In this document: in pieces, positions 8,746 to 15,643 of the stretch
Numbering within the stretch: position 1 is the first letter of the stretch
Layout of the letters: each line of letters opens with the position of its first letter
Made by a program: the position numbers and the translations under genes
Notes under the pieces: model-generated
What the model saw: the letters and a program-made list of their open reading frames with translations, nothing else
Databases searched by the model: none
Told to the model about the DNA's origin: nothing
Origin: Pseudomonas sp. BP8
GTDB taxonomy: Bacteria; Pseudomonadota; Gammaproteobacteria; Pseudomonadales; Pseudomonadaceae
Assembly: GCF_017875955.1 (NCBI RefSeq)
Contig: NZ_JAGINK010000001.1
Location: 1,650,001-1,714,000, forward strand
DNA length: 64,000 nucleotides
Direction of reading: 5' to 3'

Positions 8746-9900
8746 TCAGTGGGCGCCGGCGGCGCTTTGCGGGTTGTCGGTGGGCAAGGCCGGGGCCTGG
8801 GTAATGCGGATCGCCGCACCTGGGGTCAGCTTCAGCTGCCCGGCGCTGACCACCCGATCGCCCGCCTTGAGGCCTTCGCTGACCACTACCAGGCCATCGC
8901 GGCGTTCGCCGGTGCGTACCGTGCGCTGTTCGGCGATCAGTTGCGGCTGGCCGTCGGCAGTGTTTTCCGGCTGGCCGTCTTTATCTTTTTTCGGGCTGAC
9001 CACATACACCGAGTTGCCATACAGGGTGTAGGTGATGGCGCTTTCCGCCACTACCACCGCTGGTTGCGGGTTGGGCAGCAGTACCAGCAGGTTGGCGAAC
9101 ATGCCTGGCAGCAGCTTGCGCTGCGGGTTGGCCAGGGTGGCGCGTACCAGCAGGTTGCGCGTGCTTTCCTCGACCTTGGGGTTGATTGCGCTGAGGCTGG
9201 CGGTGAAAGTCTGCCCTGGGAAGGCCGCGACCTGCAGCAGTACCTGCTGGCCGAGGGCGAGCTGTGTCAGTGCCTGCTCGGGAACGTTGAAGTCGACGTA
9301 GAGGCTAGAGAGGTCCTGCAGGGTGGCGATCACCGTCCCGCTGGCGACGAATGCCCCTACATCCACCTGACGAATGCCGATGGTGCCGTCGAAGGGTGCC
9401 TTGATGCTCTTTTTTTGCAGGGATGCGCGAAGTTGTTCGACCACCGCCTGGTTGCGCAGGTACTGGGCATTGAGTCGATCGTATTCTCCGCGGGAAATCG
9501 CCTGGTCGCCGACCAGTTGGCGGCCGCGGCCGAAGTCGACCTTGGCCAGGCCAAGGTCAGCCTGGGCGGTGCCGAGCAGGGCGGTTTCTTCGCCGCTGTC
9601 GAGTTGCAGCAACAGCTCGCCAGCCTTTACTTGCTGGCCGGACTCGAAGTGCAGTGATTTGACCGTGCCGGCCACTTCCAGGCTCAGCTCGACGCCCTGC
9701 AGCGCTTTCAAGCTGCCAACGGCGGGCAGGCGTTGTTGCCACTGGCGCTGTTCGGCGGTCACGGCAGTGACGCTGATCGGCGGCTTGGGCGCGCTGAATA
9801 CCTGGATCTGCTGGTAGATCGAGAAGGCCTTGTAGCCCCCGAGCATCAAGACGATCAGCAGCACGACGGCCAACATGATCAGCATGCGGCGGCGCAGCAT
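8746..9900 (-). CDS. mexV: RND efflux periplasmic adaptor (membrane fusion protein, MexV-like)
   Basis: A 384-residue adaptor with an N-terminal membrane anchor (MLIMLAVVLLIVLMLGGY), a first lipoyl half (GVELSLEVAGTVKSLHFESG), an alpha-hairpin of roughly residues 110-165, the second lipoyl half (IKAPFDGTIGIRQVDVGAFV) and beta-barrel/proximal domains to the C-terminus (KAGDRVVSAGQLKLTPGAAI). It links the RND pump to an outer-membrane channel. No lipobox cysteine is present; the anchor looks like an uncleaved helix. AAGGAAG precedes the ATG. The pump gene follows after 13 bases, so the two form an operon. No regulator gene is adjacent. Confidence 0.86.
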   Translation of the reverse strand: MLRRRMLIMLAVVLLIVLMLGGYKAFSIYQQIQVFSAPKPPISVTAVTAEQRQWQQRLPAVGSLKALQGVELSLEVAGTVKSLHFESGQQVKAGELLLQLDSGEETALLGTAQADLGLAKVDFGRGRQLVGDQAISRGEYDRLNAQYLRNQAVVEQLRASLQKKSIKAPFDGTIGIRQVDVGAFVASGTVIATLQDLSSLYVDFNVPEQALTQLALGQQVLLQVAAFPGQTFTASLSAINPKVEESTRNLLVRATLANPQRKLLPGMFANLLVLLPNPQPAVVVAESAITYTLYGNSVYVVSPKKDKDGQPENTADGQPQLIAEQRTVRTGERRDGLVVVSEGLKAGDRVVSAGQLKLTPGAAIRITQAPALPTDNPQSAAGAH

Positions 9901-10034
9901 AGGTCCACTTCCTTGGAAACGTGATTGTTATAGGTCTGGCACGACCACGGGCGATCCTGCCCACGTGCGGATGGGAAGAGTATTGCCTGTTTTCAGGAAA
10001 GTGGCTAAGAAAGAGGGGATGTGTGGCTGGGCTG

Positions 10035-10163
10035 GCCTCTTCGCGGGGCAAGCCCGCTCCTACAGGTACAGCGTCCGGCGCAGGCACTGTGGTGTACAGG
10101 TACAGCGCTGATCCTTGGAACGGCGCTACCCCTGTAGGAGCGGGCTTGTCCCGCGAAGAGGCC
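10035..10163. repeat. REP palindrome pair
   Basis: Inverted REP cores at about 10035-10066 (CCTCTTCGCGGGGCAAGCCC) and 10131-10163 (CCTGTAGGAGCGGGCTTGTC) flank about 65 bases of unrelated sequence. They lie between the mexV-like start and the stop of the DUF1513 gene. Confidence 0.85.
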
Positions 10164-10169
10164 CGCCAG

Positions 10170-11267
10170 TCAAGCCAGATGCAGGTGGTTATCCCAGAAC
10201 CCGGACGGCAATTCCATCGGCTGGCCGACCAGCTCTGCCTTGCGGCAGTCATAGAACCGGCAGCGGCCTTGCCCGGACGTGACGACAAAGCCATCTTGCA
10301 CCGCCCCGACCCCGGCACAGTCCGGCATCGGTGCATCGAGCTTCACCGCAGCGCTGTCGAGGTCCCAGATAAACAGCCGGTTGGCCCGCGGTGCCGTCAA
10401 TGCCACCAGGCGCAGGTCGCTGTGAATGGCGACGCTGGCCGTGTACTGGGCCATCGACTGCAGTTGCCGCTCGGCCACCGGAAACGCCTGGAACGGCTCG
10501 CCCGGACGCTTGATCGCCAGCAACTCGGCGGTCTCGTCGGCATCGCCCATGAACTGCTGGCAAGCGACGACGGTACCGTCGCTGCCGATGCCCAGGTGAC
10601 GCACGCTGTTCATCTGCTGGGCGAGGGTTTCCTTGGACAACAGGGTGCCATCGCGCTGCATCAGTACCAGACTCGGCTCCATGGCATTGAGGTTCATCTC
10701 GACCCGGCTCTCGGCCTCGGTGCGGATGCCGCCGTTGGCCACCACCAGGGTTTCACCGTCCGGCAGCCACGACACCTGATGCGGACCGATGCCGTGGGTC
10801 GGGATCTCGCCGCTGTGGACCAAGCGCTCACCCTCGAAGCGGTAGACACCGAGTACGCCACGCCCGGGGTCGCTGGTGTCGTTCTCGGTGGCATACAGCC
10901 ATTCGCCGCTGCTGTGGATCACCGCGTGGCCATAGAAGTGCCTGTTCGGTTGCGAACGCAGCGTCTGCAGCAGGCGCCCGTCACGCAAGTCGACCAGGTA
11001 GCTTTCGGTACCCGGGCGGCGGGCGACGAACAGCGCGATCGGCAGCTCGGGGTGGTTGATGATGTCGTGGCAACGCTGGGCCACCTCGGTGGCGAACACC
11101 TGGCTACCGTCCAGGCGGTAGCCCACCGCGTAGTGCTTGCCGTCGCCGTCATCGCGCGCCGAAAGCAGCAAAGGTTCGCTGCCTTTGTTACGGAACAGGC
11201 TCCAGCCGCCCAGAGTCAGGGCGCTGAGCAATACGCTACCGAGTTTGATTGCCTGGCGTCGCAACAT
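10170..11267 (-). CDS. DUF1513 periplasmic protein (predicted beta-propeller)
   Basis: 365 residues starting MLRRQAIKLGSVLLSALTLG; the early Arg-Arg pair and hydrophobic stretch suggest export, perhaps by Tat, though the motif is not a full twin-arginine consensus. The body has repeated segments resembling propeller blades (YAVGYRLDGSQVFATEV, GEWLYATENDTSDPGRGVLG, GPHQVSWLPDGETLVVANGG, DLRLVALTAPRANRLFIWDL), which match the DUF1513 family. Its biochemical role is unknown. It is the last gene of a run of three starting at 13774, with a 2-base gap after the second imelysin. The family regularly accompanies imelysins in pseudomonads (recalled), so a part in the same metal-related process is inferred. 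Confidence 0.8.
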   Translation of the reverse strand: MLRRQAIKLGSVLLSALTLGGWSLFRNKGSEPLLLSARDDGDGKHYAVGYRLDGSQVFATEVAQRCHDIINHPELPIALFVARRPGTESYLVDLRDGRLLQTLRSQPNRHFYGHAVIHSSGEWLYATENDTSDPGRGVLGVYRFEGERLVHSGEIPTHGIGPHQVSWLPDGETLVVANGGIRTEAESRVEMNLNAMEPSLVLMQRDGTLLSKETLAQQMNSVRHLGIGSDGTVVACQQFMGDADETAELLAIKRPGEPFQAFPVAERQLQSMAQYTASVAIHSDLRLVALTAPRANRLFIWDLDSAAVKLDAPMPDCAGVGAVQDGFVVTSGQGRCRFYDCRKAELVGQPMELPSGFWDNHLHLA

Positions 11268-11269
11268 GA

Positions 11270-12334
11270 TCAGTCACCGTCGTTGGCATTGAAGCCCAGC
11301 TGGATGTTCAACGCCTTGGCCAGTTCACCTTCGTGCAGGCGGTGGACGACGTTGAGGCTGTCGTAGATCTGGTTGAGCGACTGTTTGCCGGCGTCGTCGG
11401 CGAGCAGCTCGCCCAGGGTCTTCTGGTTGTCAGCCAGCAGTTTGATCGAGGTGGCGTAGGCGTCGTCGATCTTTTCCGCCAGCGCGCTCTGGTCTTTGCC
11501 GAGCAAGCCACGCAAGCCTTGGTTGTCGACCCCGACCCAGACTGCCTGGGCAGCCTTCAGACTGGCCTCCAGGCTCTTCATCGACGAGTGGCTGCGCCAG
11601 GCTTCAGCCTGCAACGGCTGGGCGATGCCCTTGCTCTGACGGCCCATCGGCGCGCCGAGTTTTTTCTTCAGGGTGTCCAGCGCGGTGACCTGGGCACGGA
11701 GCAGGTCGGCGATTGCCTCGTGCGAGTCGGCGTAGCGCTGGTTAGGGAACTTGGTCATTTGCGAGAGCATGCCGTCGGTGCTGTTCCAGCCCTTGAGGAT
11801 CTCTTCGGCGAGGGCCTTCTGATGCTCGCCGATGGCGACTAGCAGCGGGCAGTAGCGGGCCTTCTGCTCGGCAGTGGCGATGTCTGGCTTGCTGTCGAAG
11901 AGGATGTACTCGTAGGCCGACAGACCGCGCACAACGACGCTGGACTTGCCCAGGCTCTCGCTGTCGATTGGCTTGTCGCCGTTGACCAGTTGCTCGACCT
12001 GACGGCCAACCAGGTTTTTCTTGTCAGGCCAGAACTGCACCTGCCATGGGCGGTTACCTTCGGCCAGCGGGCCGACCAGCAGCGGTTGCAGCTCGGCCCA
12101 GGCCTTCTGCGCATTGAGGAAGTCGGCGCGGGCGGCATCCAGCGTGGTCTTGCCTTCGCAGTACGACAGGGCGCTGGTGGCCAGTTGGCGGTCGGCTTCG
12201 ACCCAACGGCTGTAGGTCGGCAGGATCACCTGCTTGGCGATGGCGGCGGAGGTCACCGCTTGCGGGTCCTGCGGCGAGCAGGCGCCCAGAGCGAGTGCGG
12301 CGAGGCTGGTGAACAACAGTTTGGGTCGGAACAT
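11270..12334 (-). CDS. Imelysin-family lipoprotein lacking the motif histidine
   Basis: A 354-residue lipoprotein (lipobox LALGAC, lipidated Cys19) with the all-helical imelysin fold: PTYSRWVEADRQLATSALSY near the N-terminus, WAELQPLLVGPLAEGN, and a C-terminal repeat of the same four-helix plan. At the place of the imelysin GxHxxE signature it reads GLSAYE (137-142): the glycine and glutamate remain but the histidine is serine. Metal binding of the canonical type is therefore doubtful, and a structural or partner-binding role beside the full-motif imelysin at 14144-15481 is possible. It lies 18 bases after the di-heme gene and 2 bases before the DUF1513 gene. Confidence 0.82.
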   Translation of the reverse strand: MFRPKLLFTSLAALALGACSPQDPQAVTSAAIAKQVILPTYSRWVEADRQLATSALSYCEGKTTLDAARADFLNAQKAWAELQPLLVGPLAEGNRPWQVQFWPDKKNLVGRQVEQLVNGDKPIDSESLGKSSVVVRGLSAYEYILFDSKPDIATAEQKARYCPLLVAIGEHQKALAEEILKGWNSTDGMLSQMTKFPNQRYADSHEAIADLLRAQVTALDTLKKKLGAPMGRQSKGIAQPLQAEAWRSHSSMKSLEASLKAAQAVWVGVDNQGLRGLLGKDQSALAEKIDDAYATSIKLLADNQKTLGELLADDAGKQSLNQIYDSLNVVHRLHEGELAKALNIQLGFNANDGD

Positions 12335-12352
12335 GCCCGGCTCCTTGCGCGT

Positions 12353-13774
12353 TTAAAGTGAATTCAGGAAAGCCAGCAACGCAGTGCGTTGCTCGGCATT
12401 GAAGGTCAAGACCTGGTCGCGTGCCCGCTGCGCTTCGCCGCCGTGCCAGAGCACGGCCTCGAGCAGGTTGCGCGCGCGGCCATCATGAAGCAATTGGCTA
12501 TGGCCACTGACCGCCTCGCTGAGACCGACGCCCCACAGGGGCGGGGTGCGCCAGTCCTGGCCGCTGGCAGCAAACTCGCTGCGGTTGTCGGCCAGGCCCG
12601 GGCCCATGTCGTGCAGCAGCAGGTCGCTGTAGGGGCGGATGAGCTGATTGGCCAGCTCCGGCTCTGCGGCATCGGCGGTGGTGGTGAACTGGGGGGTATG
12701 GCAGGCTTGGCAGCCGGCCTCGAAGAACAGGTTCTTGCCGGCCAGCACCTGTGGCGCATTTACATCGCGTCGGGCCGGCACGGCCAGGTTGCGGGTGTAG
12801 AACGTGACCAGGCGCAAGATATTGTCGCTGACTTCCTTTTCGCCGTTGGCACCGTCGCCGTTGGGCGCGGCCAGGCAATCGGTCTGCGCCTGGGTGCAGT
12901 CATCCTTGGGTTGCAAGGTGCTGGTCAGGCCCATGTCGCCGGCGAAGGCATGCACGTTCTGCTGATTGACGTTGGGCTGGCCGGCCTTCCAGCCGAAGCG
13001 GCCAAGCACGGTCTTGCCTTGGGCGTCATCCCAGACCTGATTGGCGCGGCCCCTGATGCCATCGCCGTTGCGATCGTCGGGGTCGGCATTGGCCAGGATG
13101 GCTGCATCGGGGATCGCTTCGAGCAGGCCCAGGCCTATCATCGGCGGGGCTACCCGGGCCGAGAACCGGGTGTCGGGGTGCATGGCGCCATAGCCAAGTC
13201 GGGTGATCTGCAGGGTGGGTCGACGCAGTTCGACACTGTGGCCGTCGGCGAAGGTGACTGTCTCGGGCTGATACGTCACGCGCACCTTGCCCTCAGGGGC
13301 GACACCGGGGATGGCCATGTCCTGCAGCTGGGTGCCGTAGACCGGCTCGGGGACGACGCCCAGGCGTTCGATTTCCTTGGCGTAGGCCGGTTGATCGGGG
13401 ATCGACAGGCGTACCAGCATTGATACCGCATTGCTCGCATCGGGCTCGGGCGGGTGGCCGCGGCCGTCACGCACGTGGCAGTTCTGGCAGGCGTTGGTAT
13501 TGAACAGTGGGCCAAGGCCATCACGGGCGGTGGTGGTCGCGGGGGCGATCACCCAAGGGTTGCGAAAGAAGCTGTTGCCGACGGCAAAATCCAGCCGGCG
13601 CTCTGCCGAGAGGTTGGCTGAGGGCAGCGAATAGGCATTGCGGTCTGCGCGCAGGACAGTCGCCTTGCCACCGGACAGGGCCTCGCCCGGCTCGGCCTGG
13701 GTGAAACGCGGCGCGTCGTCACAGGCGGCAAGAGCAGTAGCCAGCAGCAGGGGGCTTAGGCGGAGCAAGGACAT
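12353..13774 (-). CDS. Di-heme c-type cytochrome lipoprotein (DUF1111, predicted oxidoreductase)
   Basis: 473 residues with a lipobox (ATALAAC, Cys18) and two c-type heme motifs: CQNCH at 96-100 and CQACH in the last third (after NLFFEAG). DUF1111 proteins are distantly related to MauG and di-heme peroxidases and are often annotated as thiol oxidoreductases; the true substrate is unknown. A calcium-like DRNGDGIRGRAN loop lies near the centre. The ATG at 13772-13774 is chosen over an in-frame TTG two codons earlier because AGGA sits 6 bases before it. It heads the three-gene run with the second imelysin and DUF1513, suggesting redox chemistry on a metal or protein handled by that cluster. Confidence 0.84.
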   Translation of the reverse strand: MSLLRLSPLLLATALAACDDAPRFTQAEPGEALSGGKATVLRADRNAYSLPSANLSAERRLDFAVGNSFFRNPWVIAPATTTARDGLGPLFNTNACQNCHVRDGRGHPPEPDASNAVSMLVRLSIPDQPAYAKEIERLGVVPEPVYGTQLQDMAIPGVAPEGKVRVTYQPETVTFADGHSVELRRPTLQITRLGYGAMHPDTRFSARVAPPMIGLGLLEAIPDAAILANADPDDRNGDGIRGRANQVWDDAQGKTVLGRFGWKAGQPNVNQQNVHAFAGDMGLTSTLQPKDDCTQAQTDCLAAPNGDGANGEKEVSDNILRLVTFYTRNLAVPARRDVNAPQVLAGKNLFFEAGCQACHTPQFTTTADAAEPELANQLIRPYSDLLLHDMGPGLADNRSEFAASGQDWRTPPLWGVGLSEAVSGHSQLLHDGRARNLLEAVLWHGGEAQRARDQVLTFNAEQRTALLAFLNSL

Positions 13775-13923
13775 CAACAATCCTGGGCATGGGCGAAAAA
13801 CCGGCGTGCAAGCTTAGCAGGATGAGGTTTGTTGAATAAGAGCAATTTGCAATTACTGGATGAAATCGGTGTCAGGTGGCGGCACTTGGTCCTGGAAAAG
13901 TTTGTCCTTCCCGCGTGCCTGCA

Positions 13924-13948
13924 ACAAAAAAAAGGCGACCCGAAGGCC
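13924..13948 (-). terminator. Terminator of icmP, split by the miniature element
   Basis: If the 157-bp element and one duplication are removed, the minus strand reads GGCGGCC-TTCG-GGTCGCC followed by eight T residues: a 7-bp stem with one G-U pair, a UUCG tetraloop and a U-run, preceded by AAAAA. The left part of the stem now lies at 14111-14123 and the right part with the T-run at 13924-13940. A substitute stem can still form, because the element's inner end carries AGGCGACC (minus strand) that pairs with GGTCGCCT at the T-run. Confidence 0.7.
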
Positions 13949-14117
13949 AATGCCGGTCAGTTAAGACGAGGTCGCCTGTTTTGGGGCCGCTTCCACAATG
14001 TCCGCGCCTGCCCTGTAAATAGCGGCATGCACGATCCGTGTGGGAGCGGCCTTGTGTCGCGAAAGGGCTGCAAAGCAGCCCCCGGCGTCTTAACTGACCG
14101 GCATTGACCCGAAGGCC
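13937..14117. mobile_element. 157-bp IS4-like miniature element (MITE) with 12-bp target duplications
   Basis: The element spans 13949-14105. Its ends are perfect 20-bp inverted repeats: AATGCCGGTCAGTTAAGACG at 13949-13968 and the reverse complement at 14086-14105. It is flanked by identical direct repeats GACCCGAAGGCC at 13937-13948 and 14106-14117. The ends resemble those of IS4 (recalled as TAATGCCGATCAGTTAAG) and a 12-bp duplication fits that family's 10-13 bp. No coding capacity. Inside lie a second palindrome (13984-13997 against 14039-14051) and a REP-like sequence of the TGTGGGAGCGGCCTTG type also found near 32.2 kb. Confidence 0.85.
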
Positions 14118-14143
14118 GCCTTTTTCAAATCGCTACGAACCGA

Positions 14144-15481
14144 TCAGAACTCGTGATCAGCCGTATCCGGATTCAGGTTGGCAATCCCCAGCTTGCCTGC
14201 AGCCTGCTCGATCGCACCGGTCTGCTTGACCAGCGAAGCGATGGCGTCACGCACGATCTGGTTGCCGGCAGTGTTATCGGCAGCGATCAGTTGGTCGTAG
14301 TGCTCGCCTTTGAGCGCATGATCAACGATCACCTGGATCTTCGCCTCGGTGGCTTCCAGGTCAGCCTTCAAGGTGGCGTCGGCGGCCGGGTCGACCTTGG
14401 CCACCAGCGACGACAGGCTCGGGCCAGTCAGCTTGCTGCCATCGGCACGGGTGTACTCGCCCAGGTAGACGTTGCGGATACCCTTGGCGTCGTAGAAGTG
14501 CGAGTAGTGGGTGTTGTCGCTGAAGCAGTCGTGCTCGTCTTCCGGCGAGTTGGCTTCCAGGGAAACCTTCATGCGCTCGCCCGCCAGTTCACCCAGCGAC
14601 AGGCTACCCATGCCGAACAGCATCTTGCGCACGCCATCGGTGACCGGCTCGGCCTCGAGGGTGGCGCGGTAGTTGTCGGCGACGTTCGGCGCCCAGTTGC
14701 CGACCATCTCTTCGAGGTCCTTGACCAGCAGGTCGGTGGCTGCTTTCAGGTAGGCACGGCGACGGTCGTTGTGACCGCCGGTGGCGCCGGTACCTTCAAG
14801 GTAATCGGACGCCGGACGGTTGCCAGCACCGGGGCCAGTGCCGTTCAGGTCCTGGCCCCAAAGGAGGAATTCGATGGCGTGGTAGCCGGTGGCGACGTTG
14901 GCTTCCGAACCGCCCAGCTCGTTCAGGCTGGCCAGCTTCTCGGGAGTGATGTCCTTGACGTCGATCTTGTCTTCGCCGACCTGGATCTCGGTGTTGGCGA
15001 TGATGTTGGCGCTGGCCGCAGGGTTACCCAGGGCGTGCTCGTAGCTCTTGTCGACGTAGTCGATCAGGCCTTCGTCCAGGGGCCAGGCGTTAACTTGGCC
15101 TTCCCAGTCGTCGATGATGGTGTTGCCGAAGCGGAACGCCTCGCTCTGCAGGTAAGGAACGCGCGAGGCGGCCCAAGCGTCCTTGGCAGCCTTCAGGGTT
15201 TCGTCGTTGGGCTTGGCGAGAAACGCGTCGACGGCGCTCTGCAGGGTCTTGGCGGTGCTCAGCGAGTCGCTGTAGACGGCCGAGACCAGTTCGGCATAGT
15301 GCTTGACTACAGCTTTGCCAGCGGCTTCGTCGATCGCCCCGGGCGCTGCGGCGGCGGTGCTGGCGGCAGCAGGTGCCTGGGCTTGCGGTGCGGCAGCCTT
15401 GTCGTTCTTGCCTTCGCCGCAACCGGCGAGAGCGATGGCGATGGCCAGCAGACTGGCGGAAGCCAGGGGCATACGAATCAT
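14144..15481 (-). CDS. icmP: Imelysin-family lipoprotein with intact GxHxxE motif (IcmP-like)
   Basis: 445 residues with a lipobox (IALAGC, Cys21), an Ala/Pro-rich linker to about residue 50, and the imelysin domain. The signature is GYHAIEFLLWGQD, giving GxHxxE at 199-204. Other hallmarks are RVPYLQSEAFRFGN, WPLDEGLIDYVD and CFSDNTHYSHFYDAKGI. P. aeruginosa IcmP was described as an insulin-cleaving outer-membrane metalloprotein; related imelysins (EfeO/Algp7 type) bind metals or act in iron uptake. Start at 15479-15481, with AGGA 9 bases upstream; the open frame extends 11 codons further without need. A possible Fur site lies upstream. The di-heme gene follows after a 369-base gap holding the split terminator. 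Confidence 0.87.
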   Translation of the reverse strand: MIRMPLASASLLAIAIALAGCGEGKNDKAAAPQAQAPAAASTAAAAPGAIDEAAGKAVVKHYAELVSAVYSDSLSTAKTLQSAVDAFLAKPNDETLKAAKDAWAASRVPYLQSEAFRFGNTIIDDWEGQVNAWPLDEGLIDYVDKSYEHALGNPAASANIIANTEIQVGEDKIDVKDITPEKLASLNELGGSEANVATGYHAIEFLLWGQDLNGTGPGAGNRPASDYLEGTGATGGHNDRRRAYLKAATDLLVKDLEEMVGNWAPNVADNYRATLEAEPVTDGVRKMLFGMGSLSLGELAGERMKVSLEANSPEDEHDCFSDNTHYSHFYDAKGIRNVYLGEYTRADGSKLTGPSLSSLVAKVDPAADATLKADLEATEAKIQVIVDHALKGEHYDQLIAADNTAGNQIVRDAIASLVKQTGAIEQAAGKLGIANLNPDTADHEF

Positions 15482-15557
15482 TGTTGGTTTTCCTGCGTCG
15501 TGTGGTTGGACCATTGGGTAGGACGGTGCGCCGTGGCACGCGAAACCGCAACATCAT

Positions 15558-15576
15558 GCGAAAGATTTGCATTTGC
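15558..15576. promoter_or_regulatory. Possible Fur-binding site upstream of icmP
   Basis: Read on the minus strand, GCAAATGCAAATCTTTCGC matches 12 of 19 positions of the Fur consensus GATAATGATAATCATTATC. It lies 77-95 bases upstream of the icmP ATG. The match is moderate, so this is a suggestion only. Confidence 0.3.
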
Positions 15577-15643
15577 TGTAAAGGGTTGGGCATTGAATTC
15601 ATCAAAATGCCCGCTCGCGGTGCGTTCTCGGGGCTGGCAGCGC

